A DNA stretch of 64,000 nucleotides, from the NCBI GenBank assembly GCA_001599715.1, contig BCHU01000007.1, forward strand, positions 1,307,586 to 1,371,585. Reading direction: 5' to 3'. Shown in pieces: positions 11,283 through 22,283 of this stretch. The notes under the pieces are model-generated. The model made no database searches. It had not been told where the DNA came from and was given only the letters and a program-made list of their open reading frames with translations. The stretch's first letter is position 1. Each line of letters opens with the position of its first letter. A program made the translations under genes and the position numbers. The DNA comes from Phaeotremella fagi. Its lineage: Eukaryota; Basidiomycota; Tremellomycetes; Tremellales; Phaeotremellaceae.

Positions 11283-12173
11283 TCAGTTTGGTAATCCGAA
11301 TCTAATAGCGTTCCATTCTCCCGCACTCAGCGCACCGATACTTCGATCCTCCTCAGTGTTGATAGAACTGTCTGATCCATACCCAATCTCTAACTCTTCA
11401 CCATGGTCTTCCTCACCGCTCAAGTACGTTCTGACGCTGATGATAGGTCTAAGAGTATCCACAATACTGTTTTCGCCTTCGAAACCATCCGACGTGAAAT
11501 AGCCTTCGATACCACATTGTATCTCGCTTTGACTACTGAAGCGCCGGTGTCTGATAGGCGAAAGAACCAAACCCCCTTGCCTTTCTCCGTCGACAGATTG
11601 TTGCTTAGCTAGATGATTGGAAAGACATTTTGCAATATGAGTTTCGAAATTCCCATTTCGAGGTGTGAACTCCCACGATCTATGACTTACACCAAGATGT
11701 TCATGTTCGGCTAGTAAATCCATTTCTCCTTTCGCTATTTCAACCAATGAGAAATCACTGCTCTCGTTCAATTCTTCGTGTCGGTGTTGAGTTGGATGAA
11801 AGAATTGGATCTTAGCATCCCATTTGGTCGATTTTGAAATCCCATCCTCGCCAACTTGCCAACCGTTCATCACTGGTGTTCTGATGCATGAAGAACCATA
11901 TAATGGATACCAATCATCGGGAATGTCGTTGAATGTCCAACCCGTTTTTAACAATTTACCTTTGACCACGGGATTGAATTCTATTGTCGAAGATTGAAGG
12001 TGCTCAGCGAGAGAGTCCATGATACAGGTCACGGCTGATGTTTGTTCACCTTTGGTATCTTCCCCAAATAGGTATATCATATTGTCGCTTTCTTTTGCAA
12101 GCCCTTGCTCGTATCTTGAGGTTGGGACTTCGAGATAAGACGGACCAGCTTCATTCTGTTTTTGTTGGTTCAT
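11283..12173 (-). CDS. Orphan protein, tandem paralog B
   Basis: Single-exon gene of 296 residues, tandem paralog of the gene at 10277-11011 and separated from it by about 270 nt. It has all the shared blocks (YLFGED, GWTFNDIPDDWYPLYG, SWEFTPRNGNFETH). It carries extra N-terminal residues and an acidic C-terminal extension of about 40 residues (SGEEDHGEELEIGYGSDSS) that copy A lacks. No signal peptide, membrane span or catalytic motif is seen. Identity between the copies looks low (roughly a quarter to a third by eye), so the duplication is old. Confidence 0.7.
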   Translation of the reverse strand: MNQQKQNEAGPSYLEVPTSRYEQGLAKESDNMIYLFGEDTKGEQTSAVTCIMDSLAEHLQSSTIEFNPVVKGKLLKTGWTFNDIPDDWYPLYGSSCIRTPVMNGWQVGEDGISKSTKWDAKIQFFHPTQHRHEELNESSDFSLVEIAKGEMDLLAEHEHLGVSHRSWEFTPRNGNFETHIAKCLSNHLAKQQSVDGERQGGLVLSPIRHRRFSSQSEIQCGIEGYFTSDGFEGENSIVDTLRPIISVRTYLSGEEDHGEELEIGYGSDSSINTEEDRSIGALSAGEWNAIRFGLPN

Positions 12174-12467
12174 AGTTTCTAGAGAATGGGAAGTCCTTCT
12201 TCACTTGGTTTAGTCAACTCATTCTCTTGGTCTTCTTCTTGCTTTGAAGCTTCAGATGTCTTGCTTCCGGTCTTCCCTTCTTCGCTTCACCGTTGTTTGT
12301 CTGACTTGAAAGCTTAGGAAGCCTGTGCAGAAAAGAAACTGCAACTCCCAGCCAGAAGCCACAACCCAAAACGTGCCACGTTTACCCCAGATTTCTTAAA
12401 CTACCTTTAATATGGTTGAATTTTCCAAGTCTTGAACAACATCTTCTCCATTCAACAAAGCATAAAA
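12174..12467. promoter_or_regulatory. Divergent promoter region (orphan paralog B / GCS1)
   Basis: About 290 nt between two divergent start codons. The left half is a pyrimidine-rich stretch on the plus strand (tcttcttgctttg and similar). No defined site recognised. Confidence 0.45.
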
Positions 12468-15400
12468 ATGAGGTTTGGTATCACTACCATCCTCTGTCTG
12501 ACTCTGGGGAGTGTAGGAGTTGTAGCGAAAGAAAAAGAAAGCTCGGCGATCGTAGCTGCAGCTGGTGCAGCTAACGTGGGGTTTGATTTTTGTTTTCATG
12601 AAAGGAATTAACTGATTGTTTCCACAGAGATCTCTCTTTTGGAATACATACAGACCCCAACTTTATCATGGTGTAAGGGCTAGAATACCAAAGTCTCTGA
12701 TGACTGGTCTGATGTGGTTTGGGTTGAATGATTTCGCTGGTTACTCAGGTGAGTAATGTTTCTTCCAATGATGGACGTCAAGGCCGCAGTCTTGGTACAG
12801 AGAACAACTGTATGCTGACTGCATCTCGTAGAAATTCGACACACATGCGAGCAGTCAGATGCACTTACTTCCTACTCTTATACGGAGCATGATGGACGAT
12901 ATTACGCAGTTCAAGATTTGGTGGACGGGAAGAATAATGTAAAAATCACTACCTCTTGGTTGAAGACTGAGGATGGAGCTGATTGGGCTGTGAGAATTGA
13001 AGGAGACGCTATTGATCCTTGTAAGTATCTGTTTAATCAGAAATCGACAATTGCTGAGATGTTCACAGCGAAAATCTCTCGAACGAGTCTTATATATCAT
13101 TTGGGACTTGAAGGGTTGGGCGACATCAGTCTCAGCAATGTCGTTGAACACAATGTAGGCAGCAGCATGTTTCGAAGATTGCAATAGACTGATATCACAA
13201 ATTAGGGTATAGACGAAAGGATTACCATTCTTGGAGCTACTGCTGCTTTGGGCAAATTCAGAATTCGAATCGTAGATCGTGAGTTGTTACGGAAGACGTT
13301 TTATATCTCTAACCCGATCACGAAATTCAGATCCAGACAACAAACCACTGCTTCTTGGTCCTCACGCAAAAGACTTCCATGACATTGAAGGCAAGACTAA
13401 TGTTCTCGGTGTTAGACTGCCAGATGGAGAAGTGTGGAAGATTAAAGGTAAATGACTACACTTCCTTTCTCCCAATTCTAACTATATCACCACAGACCAA
13501 ATTAGTCGTGCTATTAACATGAACGCCAACAGCATTATGACCGGTGGAAAGTACTCTCAAGACAGTCCACCTGATCCCGCTGCTCTGTTTAGATTACCCA
13601 ATCACCCCACGGACGACTCCAATGTCCTAGCTTTCCAGAAGAATTTTGGGGGATCAGGTGCGGCGGGTGGAGGCAAATGGGGGTTCGATGTTTTCTACGA
13701 ATCATTAGATGGTGCAGAGGGTGAAGGAATGACTTGTGGGTGATACCTCGCATTGTTGAGGACACTTGTACTGATGAAATACAGATACTGCTTTTACCAA
13801 CTCACTGAAACAGGCCTCTAGAAACTACAACTCACGGTTTGATCAAACCTTCGCACTGCCTTCTCCATATGACGGTGTCGAATACAGGGATTTTGCCAAA
13901 GCCTTAACTTCCAACCTGATAGGTGGTATCGGCTACTATCAAGGATCTTCCATCGTTGATCGATCTTTCAAACACGACTACGATGAAGAAGACGAAGATG
14001 ACGAGGAAGAGGATGACGGTGGAATACAGAGACCTCAACTCACGGAGGAAAGAGAACTTTTGACAGCAACACCTAGTCGTAGTTTCTTCCCACGAGGTTT
14101 CTATTGGGATGAAGGTTTCCATTTGGCGTTGATTGGAGAATGGGATAATGATCTTAGGTGAGGAAGAGTGTTTTGTTTCACGAGCAACACTGATAAAGAT
14201 CGCAGTCTTGAGATACTAAAAGATTGGATAGCTTTGATTGACGAAGATGGATGGGTTGGAAGGGAGCAGATCTTGGGGGAAGAATCTCGTAGCAAGGTCA
14301 GCTCTCTTTGTTTCCGAATCGATTAACTTGATAGCTGATCAAGATGACAGGTTCCGGCTGAATTCCAAACTCAATATCCTGCTTATGCCAACCCACCCAC
14401 ATTGACAATGACGGTTACCTCGTTTATCCGTCGACTGAAAGCTCAAGCATCCTCAGATCTCCTTGACTCTCAACTCGGGGTGGACATCCCACTATCGACA
14501 TTCTCCTCCGGGCTATCACCATCGTCTTTACCCTCTCTTCATCTTAAAGAACCCACACTCGCTCGAGCATACCTAAATTCAATCTATCCAGCTTTACGTA
14601 GACATTATTTGTGGTTCCGTCGAACCCAACGAGGTCAGCTCAAACCATTTGGCCGAAAACCAACGTCCAAAGTTGAAGCTTATAGATGGAGAGGTAGGAC
14701 AGCTACGCATGTGTTGACAAGTGGATTGGACGATTATCCCAGAGCATCACCCCATGTTGGCGAACTCCATGTCGATTTGATGAGTTGGATGGGTTTCTTT
14801 GCTAGAACTATGGGTGAAATTAGCGAGTTCTTGGGCATTGAGGATGATAGGAAAGAATATGCTAAACATGAGAAAGCGATTTTGGCTAATTTGGATGGTA
14901 AGTTATTTGAATGATACTGTCTTGTTTGTCTAAACTAGATTTTAGATTTACATTGGAGCGAGGAAGAACAGATGTATTGCGATTTGAGTGTCGATGAGGA
15001 TGGTAAGCAGCCTTCATTCTCTTTTCATCAACACTGACAAAATATTAAAGATGAATCGTTCCACGTTTGTCATGGGGGATATATCTCCTTGTTCCCCTTC
15101 TTACTAGGGTTGTTACCGGCGGATCATCCAAATCTAACTCCAATTCTCGACCTGATCACATCTCCTAAACACCTCTGGTCACCGTATGGTCTCCGATCCC
15201 TGTCAAAATCCCACCCTTTATTCGGCAAAGACGAGAACTACTGGAGAGGACCGATTTGGATCCAAATGAATTGGTTAGCCTTGAAATCGTTGAAAGAACG
15301 CTATACAGTTGAGAAGGGACCAGAGAAGCAGAGAGCTTTGAAAGTTTATGAAGATCTTAGAAAGGGCGTTATTGAGAACACTTTGAAGGAATGGAAACGT

Positions 15401-15573
15401 ACTGGTTATGTGTGGGAACAGTATGATGCTGAGAATGGCGAGGGAAGAAGAAGTCATCCGTTCACTGGTTGGACGGCTTTGGTTACGATGAGTACGTTTT
15501 TCTCATTTTATTTCAGCCGACTTCGATGGACTAACTCATTCTGCTCTCAGTCATGACCGAGAAGTATTCATAA
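12468..15573 (+). CDS. CWH41: Mannosyl-oligosaccharide glucosidase (ER glucosidase I, GH63)
   Basis: Removes the terminal alpha-1,2-glucose from Glc3Man9GlcNAc2 after N-glycan transfer in the ER lumen. Thirteen exons: 12468-12575, 12628-12748, 12832-13020, 13069-13154, 13206-13278, 13331-13447, 13496-13735, 13785-14157, 14206-14296, 14351-14897, 14946-15002, 15051-15491, 15551-15573; 821 residues, normal for GH63. A hydrophobic N-terminus ([15 protein letters not shown]) is a signal peptide or anchor. N-domain motif: [15 protein letters not shown], then SLMTGLMW. Catalytic (alpha/alpha)6 domain motifs: [28 protein letters not shown] and [19 protein letters not shown]. An acidic insert of D/E repeats (coded near 13975-14020) sits before the catalytic domain. 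The last coding exon is 23 nt. Confidence 0.95.
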
Positions 15574-15987
15574 ACTATCGTGAAGATCTGGTGATAGTAA
15601 ATAAAAGCATATGCATAAGTAAAAATCCTAATGGACATCTTGACAGGACATTATTTCACATACAGATGAAGTAATACATTTTTATTCTTCTCACGAAGTC
15701 ATTTATCCTCATGGTCTTCTTGTGGTATCTTTGCTATACATGTTAGAAGACATACCGTATAACGAGGATATTCCGCGAAAACACCGTTCGAAGAAAGGTA
15801 AGACATGTATATCTGGATGACATAAACATCCTTTTTTCTACCCAAGCCTTAGATTCCAAGATGTTACATTTCTGGGTCAAGACAGCCCTGCGAGGTCCAC
15901 TTTTCTTTTCCCACATTTCCTGAATAATAACCATTTCGAACGACATCGATAAATCCAACAAAGAAAGAAAGAAAGAAATCAATCAGT
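15574..15987. promoter_or_regulatory. GCS1 3' region and promoter of tandem orphan gene 1
   Basis: About 410 nt. The part from about 15846 to 15950 contains blocks also found upstream of the paralog at 17682: AAGCCTTAGATTCCAAGATG, a TTTTCTTTTCCC tract and CCATTTCGAACGACA. A short GAAA tetranucleotide run (15962-15980) lies directly before the ATG. Confidence 0.55.
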
Positions 15988-17259
15988 ATGTCGGAAGAGA
16001 AGAACAGTTTCAACCTCTCAAATCCCATCAAGACGATCGAGAAACTTATTGAAGTTACGAAAATCGAAGATTCGTACTACGATGATTTCGCAGATTCATT
16101 CGAATCTTGGATCGAGTATTCTGCTAAGAAGCAAGGATTAGATGTTCAAACATTTAGAGGATTATCTGATCTTCCTCCTCATAAACGACCGGCTGCTGTT
16201 CAAGATTTCAGAAGAACCGTTCAAACTTTGCTTGGTTGTGATATTTCTTGTGAGTTGATTTACTGTACTGATGAAGGATTGAAAGCTCTTATACTGCTAG
16301 CTTTATATACCAAGGAGACTAGTCAGGAAGATCAACAAAATATCCTAGACCACAACGTTCAGCAGTTCCTTCAAAGAACTAACCCTCAACCTCAAAGATT
16401 AGCTTTTCACACCCAATGGATGAAAGATGGACTTTGGCCATCTACAAAAGACCGCTACGTTCAGAATTACTTACACCACCCACGAACCAATCCTCAAAGT
16501 CAAAGTTCCAATTTTGAGTCAATCGTCTTCGAACCGTTTGATATCCAGCATGATCGTGAATCAAGGGAAAAGGTTTTCGAAAGAGTTATTCCCAAAATAG
16601 CTCTCCTCGAGAGTTTCAAAGCTTTCATGATCAACGACACTGGAACGAAAATGAACAAGAACGATTTATCTCACAAATTCGAAGTTGCTAGTGAGATCAT
16701 TTGGGAGAACGTGAAAGCGGGATATTTCGATAAAGATCAGATCTGTGAATCGATTCTTGGTTTCTGTTCAGATTTGGAAGAGGAGGATGAACTTGTTGTT
16801 GTGGAGGATGTTGATACAGAAGAGGAAAAAGGAGGATCGTATGATCGACTCAAAAGCTTTGAGATGCTGCTACATCTGAATCTTAATCTTCAAACCCAAG
16901 GGATCAGTGATTATTTCAAGGTATTACAAGATACGAGTTGTTTACTCAGTAAGACCGGTATCACAAAATTCTTCATCGACGACGTTGTTAATTCAAACAG
17001 AACTGGATGGTATCAAGCAGGCGGTTATAACGAGGAAGAAATCAAGGCCACTATCAAAAAAAACAATCTATTGTTTTATGATGTTATTTGCGAAGTCGAA
17101 GGCGAGTGGAAGGTTCATCACGATCTTGTTGATGCTACAGATAAAAAAATTCAATTTATGAAGGCAGAAATTTATCGTTATGTCAATGACATGATCACTT
17201 CTCAAGCACAACAATTCAATCCTGGTTTTCATGGAATGCCCAGCCATTTTTCCAAATAA
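15988..17259 (+). CDS. Orphan protein, tandem copy 1 (hidden in-frame intron likely)
   Basis: Open frame of 423 codons, paralogous to 17682-18974. Shared blocks: LSNPIKTIEKLI / LSNPIANIERFI near the start, a Trp-centred helix (FESWIEYSAKKQG / FQTWVSDTAKSQG), IAKIALLESFK-like and GMPSHF / GMPSHW at the end. No known domain, signal or membrane span; mostly helical and acidic in the middle. At the site where copy 2 has its intron, this gene has t|GTGAGT at 16250 and AG at 16285 or 16300. Removing either 36 or 51 nt keeps the frame, so the real protein is probably 411 or 406 residues, not 423. Function unknown. Confidence 0.7.
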   Translation: MSEEKNSFNLSNPIKTIEKLIEVTKIEDSYYDDFADSFESWIEYSAKKQGLDVQTFRGLSDLPPHKRPAAVQDFRRTVQTLLGCDISCELIYCTDEGLKALILLALYTKETSQEDQQNILDHNVQQFLQRTNPQPQRLAFHTQWMKDGLWPSTKDRYVQNYLHHPRTNPQSQSSNFESIVFEPFDIQHDRESREKVFERVIPKIALLESFKAFMINDTGTKMNKNDLSHKFEVASEIIWENVKAGYFDKDQICESILGFCSDLEEEDELVVVEDVDTEEEKGGSYDRLKSFEMLLHLNLNLQTQGISDYFKVLQDTSCLLSKTGITKFFIDDVVNSNRTGWYQAGGYNEEEIKATIKKNNLLFYDVICEVEGEWKVHHDLVDATDKKIQFMKAEIYRYVNDMITSQAQQFNPGFHGMPSHFSK

Positions 17260-17681
17260 CAATGGTCATGGTACTATTACATTCGTTCGTCGGGGATTCA
17301 GTTATGTGAAGAAGGAGGAGTGACCTTACAAGTAGTGCTGTAAAATATCGTTGATAGTGTGATGAAAGGATATGGTTGATTGTCATTTTTTCCAAGCTTT
17401 CCTACATTTATTTGCTCGAGCCTTCGTAACCAGTAATGATAAGGATATGCTGATATAAGAGGACAGGATAGAAGAAAGGATGAGATAGATTTGATTTTGC
17501 GTCATTTGAATCCTCTCTCTACGGAAGCCTTCCAATCCAAGATGCACTGAAAACTGGGCAACTCGAGTACTTACAGTGGTTTTCTTTTCCCCATTTTTTG
17601 GTTAAGCACTGATTCCCATTCGAACAACACTTGCTCATACAATTTTTTTGAAAACCAAACCCAATACCTAAACAAACAACA
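17260..17681. promoter_or_regulatory. Promoter of tandem orphan gene 2
   Basis: About 420 nt. The stretch 17524-17632 holds GAAGCCTTCCAATCCAAGATG-like sequence, TTTTCTTTTCCCC and CCATTCGAACAACA, in the same order and spacing as upstream of copy 1. This suggests the promoter was duplicated with the gene. The first 200 nt look like an ordinary 3' region. Confidence 0.55.
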
Positions 17682-18974
17682 ATGTCAGAAAAAGAAACTT
17701 ACAACACTCTTTCAAATCCAATTGCAAACATTGAGAGATTCATCGCAATCGAGGAAGACGATACAAGATTCCTCAGAAATTTCCAACAGGCTTTCCAAAC
17801 TTGGGTCAGCGATACTGCTAAAAGTCAAGGTTGGTCCGTCGAAAAATTGAGAGAGGCTTCTCAGCTTCCAAGATTTTGTCGACCCCATGCCATTGGGGAG
17901 TTCTTAGATATTAATTTCAAGTTATTTGGATGTGATTATGACTGTGAGTTTGACTACTTGGCCATTCTGTGTCAAGGTTTGACACTTACTCTTTGATCTT
18001 TTTCAGCCCTCTGTGCTGAGCATGCAACGCTCGAATATCAATATCCAGTTCCACCCAATCTGTCTCGTGCAGCAGGGGAGCAACCAATGTTTTCAAGAAA
18101 CGTCGAAACATATCTTCAAAAAAACAGTAAATATTTCCCCTTTAGAGAAATCAACTTCGATCCAATCCTATTCAAACCACTTGATACTGAACGCAATACT
18201 GGGTCAGAAGTCGATGTTCCTCAAAGAGTAATCGCCAAAATAGCTTTACTTGAAAGTTTCAAATCCTTTATCTTGGATCGTGTTGATGATTTGAGCGAGG
18301 ACGACATCCTTCGTAAGTTTAAGGTATCTAGTGAAATTGTTTTGGAGAATGTCAAGGCGGGATACTTTGATGGTGATAAGGTGTTAGCGCAGATCAAGAG
18401 TCTCCACCCAGATTTGGAGGTTGAGAGTGAGGTTGAAGGTGAAGGTAAGAATGAGAATCACAGTGAAGATGAGGTTGGTGCTGAGAGCGAGTGTGATTAT
18501 GTCATCTTGGAGAAAGAGGGAAATGAAGAGAAAAAAAACAATGTCGATCGTGAAGGTCAATGGAATGCGTTCGAAAAGCTGTTGAATCAGAATCTCAAAC
18601 GTCAAACCCAAGGGATCTTCAATTACTTTCGCGCTAAATACAGTGTATCATCATGGGTCAAAGGTCGAGACATCACGGAAAAGTTCATTAGTACTATTGT
18701 TGATTCCAACCCTACCGGCTGGTATCATGCAGGAGGAGAGAGTTTGGAAGAAGTCAATCAAACTATTCGTCGAGTTACGGATGTTCTTGAAAAAAATTAT
18801 ACTGAAAGAAAACACAAGTGGGATGTTCATCGTAATCTTCTCAAAGCTACCAACGAGTGGATTAGATATAACAGATCTAAGGTCTATGCTTCTGTCGAAG
18901 ATATGATTTTTTCTCAAGCCAGTCAACTCGATTCTACTTATCTTGGGATGCCTAGTCACTGGACACATAAGTGA
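17682..18974 (+). CDS. Orphan protein, tandem copy 2
   Basis: Exons 17682-17943 and 18007-18974; 409 residues. It is the paralog of the gene at 15988 (see shared blocks there). The intron interrupts the codon after GCDYD, exactly where copy 1 has GCDIS followed by a GTGAGT, which supports both models. The middle carries an acidic low-complexity stretch (Glu/Gly/Asn rich, about residues 205-250) longer than that of copy 1. The C-terminal region (GIFNYFRAKYSVSSW to GMPSHWTHK) is the most alike. No known domain or targeting signal. Function unknown. Confidence 0.72.
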
Positions 18975-19461
18975 AAGGCAAACTTTTGGTGTGGTGTCAT
19001 TGGTAGTAGAAATGTCTGTGCTGGCTTCTGTGTAACGAGGGAATGTTATGGTATACTACTGTGAATGATTGTCTATAGTGTGATGTGTGATGAATGAAAG
19101 AATGATTGATTTCCGTTCACTTGTGCCATTTCCAAGTGGATCTCTTTGGGGGGCCCTAAGGTGCTCATCGGGGTAACCATTGACCAGAAAATGACATGGA
19201 TTCATGGATAGACATCATCTAACCTTGCTCGTTGTGATCCATACAGTACTTGTACAAGTACAGTTTACACATATCAACTTTCTCTTGTCTCCCAAGAATT
19301 AGGGATGAAAGAGCACGACTACTTGTCTATCTATCAATAGAGTACCTTTGGCTTGGTCGTAATCTCAATCTCTATCTCCATCTCACCTTGTCTACATCTA
19401 TCTATTTCTTCCCGCTTCTCATTCCAATACACATTCAATGCTTTAAACTACACGTTCAACA
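18975..19461. promoter_or_regulatory. Intergenic, promoter/leader of gene 19462
   Basis: About 490 nt. The last 150 nt are strongly pyrimidine-rich (atctctatctccatctcacc), typical of 5' leaders here. A short self-complementary ACAGTACTTGTACAAGTACAGT-like stretch occurs near 19243-19264. No gene supported. Confidence 0.45.
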
Positions 19462-20740
19462 ATGTCTTCATCAGGTCATTCACCACCAGCTTCGTTACTC
19501 TTTCCACCTAATCCATCATTACTCCCTGCACGTCCCGCTCATTCGATCCTTTTGAATTGTCCAGGTAGAGACGACGAACGCATCCATTCATCTCCATCAC
19601 AATCCAGTACAGGATCACCCTATACCTCGAACATACTATCATCCCCATCACCTACTCAGTCATCATCATCATCTTCACTAGGAACATGTGACACCACCAT
19701 CTCAAGTCCACCTTTATCATACACCACCTCCCCACCACCCAATCGACGCACTTCATCAGCGAAAATCCACTTCGCACCCCTTCCGCAAGTCCCGCCTGAA
19801 CTCAAACGAAGAAGTAGTATAACGTTAGGCGTTGCTGCTCGTAAAGGAATGCTGAGTGGTGGTGGTGGAGGTACTGGATATGGTGGAACTAGAACTTTGA
19901 TGATGACAGATGAACAATGGGAGGAATACAAGAAACAGTACTCAGCGAATAATGGGTATGTCACTGTCCTTTGCTCAATTCTACAAGCTGATCAAATAAT
20001 TTAGACATAGAGTCGAACCAGTGGATCTAGGTCAATTAGCTAAATCAGGTGCTAAATCCCTTTGGAACAAAGTTCGTTCTGGTTCAGTTTCCTCCAACTC
20101 ATCCACATCGTCCTCATCACCGAACTTCGCAGCAGGGAATTACTTTGGTAGATCAAAACGAAGAGGTTCATCGCCTGATATCGTACCCACATCAATATTA
20201 TCTCCACCGTTACTTTCTACCGAGATAAACAATAAAGTAGATGCACTTGGTATAGTAGTTGAGGAGGAAGGAAAGAAAACTCCTGTATCTGGATCACCTA
20301 AATTGAAGGCTATAGACATACCAGATGACGATCAAGAAGAATTCGTACCAGCTAGTACCGGACGGAAACAAACTTCACCTGAGATATCATCGCATCCTGG
20401 AAACTGGGGAGTTCGACCACCAATCGAAAAAGTTCTCGAGAACGACGGCGAAGCAACCCCAAGAAGGATGCCTAGTCCACCACCGAATAAAGTAGCTTTA
20501 GAGATGACTTTCGATGACGAGGAACCGGATCCAGAGACAGATTCCAAATTCGAAAATGAAACCAGCTATACCGAAGATTCACTGGCACCGGATGAACTAC
20601 CCTCCAATCTCCGTGGTCTACAGATGAGCTCTGGAGGTAATCTGACGCAGGACGATGGTCAAAGAGATAGACCGAGATTTTGGGAGAGAGATGCTGCTGT
20701 TCTGGGGTTCGATAACAGGATACTTGGTGGATGGAAATAG
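19462..20740 (+). CDS. Ser/Pro-rich protein with a short conserved central segment
   Basis: Exons 19462-19955 and 20005-20740; 409 residues. Residues 1-110 are Ser/Pro/Thr-rich and probably disordered. A likely folded or regulatory patch spans the intron: RRSSITLGVAARKGML, a Gly run, then MTDEQWEEYKKQYSANNG and VDLGQLAKSGAKSLW. The C-terminal half is acidic and Ser/Pro-rich with several SP and RRxS sites that kinases could use, ending in RFWERDAAVLGFDNRILGGW. No catalytic domain, signal peptide or membrane span. I do not recognise the family by name; the patterned conserved patches suggest a real basidiomycete protein. Confidence 0.72.
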
Positions 20741-21009
20741 TGAGGTTCAGTTCGATTGGAAATTTGTTTATATCACCTGGATTTATGTGGAGGTAAAGTG
20801 GAAGTTTGGGTTTGATGGACGACTGGATCGTTTTACCGGTGGTGATGAGGAAGCTCTCTTGAAATCTACCTTACATATTGTAAATGCTTAAACTTAATCA
20901 CGAATTCGTTCTGGCAACAAGACAACAACAATACATCTATTTACACTACTGTCTAACACCCCATGAATTCCACCCATCACCCTCAAAACTAATATCAACA
21001 TGTACCATC

Positions 21010-21876
21010 TCAATAATACTTGGCAAAAGAGGGTTCCAATTGTAATTCAGGTGAATGGTAAATCTCAGCACAGGTGTATAGGTTGTCGTTACAGATGGCG
21101 ATATGGAATTGAGACTCCCCATTATCTAAAATAACGAACGGAAGATCAGATCTAAATTTCAATCCTGATTGATCACCATTCGAATCTGATGAAGGATGTA
21201 CCGACGAACAAAAAAAATGGCATGGTATACTATCGACTCTATCGAAGGCCGATGATTGATTGTGAAAACATTTTTCATGGTAAAAGTTGGAAGTTCCTAG
21301 GGAACAACACATCATTTCGTTAGGCATGAATTTACCGTTTCTTGATGTAGAACATTGATTCTGATTGTTGTTTTGACTGAATGATCGACAAGTATCTGAC
21401 CAAAATGGATAAAATCGAAAATGAGAACCTCTGCCAGTTATGACACCAGTTCCTGCGAGTGGTGTTGGGGAACTTCGATCTTTCAACCAGGCGATCACTC
21501 TTTGTGTGTTGATTCTGAGTGGATGGTATAACGTTCTGAGTGGGACTGATTCGAGGGGTTGAGGTTCTGGGACTGGATCGTCGTCATCGTCTAAACCCAA
21601 AGAACGTAGAATACTTGGACCGTGATCGTAGAAACCTTCGTTGATGAGATCGTTTCGGCGATTAGGATTCGGGTTGTTGGAGTTATTACCCAGTGTAGCG
21701 ATGTAAACGTCGAATTCTATTACATTGTCCAACGGGTCTTCTTCTTGATCATTCGGTGTTGTTGGTAAGGAATCTGTATCAGGCATAACGTTACAGTATA
21801 TGTCTTTACGATTGAGGTGGCAATTGAAATTAAACAAATGAGAGGCGTCGTGGAAATTCATGTAGTATTGTTCCAT
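21010..21876 (-). CDS. Cysteine-motif orphan family, member 1
   Basis: Single-exon gene, 288 residues. The N-terminal 120 residues are acidic with Asp/Asn runs. The conserved part starts at FRFYPFWSDTCRSF and has FYHEKC downstream, then GLKFRSDLPF, FHIAICND and CAEIYHS. These blocks match members at 22284 (FFERYSKTCASC, WHERR, GMEFQEGLPY, FHVSLSD, LEICS) and 31018 (FYFPGFKAFCDRC, VHASC, YHALS). The paired cysteines plus a later His-x2-Cys resemble a zinc-binding site such as PARP-type or treble-clef fingers, but here the second cysteine of the first pair is Phe, so metal binding is doubtful for this copy. Function unknown. Confidence 0.65.
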   Translation of the reverse strand: MEQYYMNFHDASHLFNFNCHLNRKDIYCNVMPDTDSLPTTPNDQEEDPLDNVIEFDVYIATLGNNSNNPNPNRRNDLINEGFYDHGPSILRSLGLDDDDDPVPEPQPLESVPLRTLYHPLRINTQRVIAWLKDRSSPTPLAGTGVITGRGSHFRFYPFWSDTCRSFSQNNNQNQCSTSRNGKFMPNEMMCCSLGTSNFYHEKCFHNQSSAFDRVDSIPCHFFCSSVHPSSDSNGDQSGLKFRSDLPFVILDNGESQFHIAICNDNLYTCAEIYHSPELQLEPSFAKYY

Positions 21877-22283
21877 GTCTTCTAATGTCGGAACTACTTT
21901 CTTGAATGGATTTCATGAGTGTGGAGAAGCCCTTTCACGGTCGTTAAATGAAATTGGTGGTAATTTAACCACGATATACCGTACGAAAACTTGACTGGTT
22001 TGACCAAAAGTGCTGATCCCTACGCAACATGCGGAAATGTAAGTGGTGTCAACTACATTTATGTAATCGGACGAAAATACTTTGCACATCGTCAGTCATC
22101 TTCCGTAGATGACGAAGTGAATCAACCATCTCCACGATCTCATCTGATTTGCATTGTAATGGGAATATTTACGATTATTTAAGACGTTCAACTGTATCGA
22201 ATCTCCTCACCTCCGTAACCCTAACAAATTCGACTCTACTGATTCCCTCTCCCACGGCGTTTTCAACGTCTCAGCAAGAAAGA
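21877..22283. promoter_or_regulatory. Spacer between family members 1 and 2
   Basis: About 405 nt between two minus-strand genes; promoter of the gene at 21876 and 3' region of the gene at 22284. No element recognised. Confidence 0.45.

Noticed and set aside
11403..11612. Plus-strand frame within the orphan at 11283
   Set aside because: Antisense shadow of a frame supported by paralogy.
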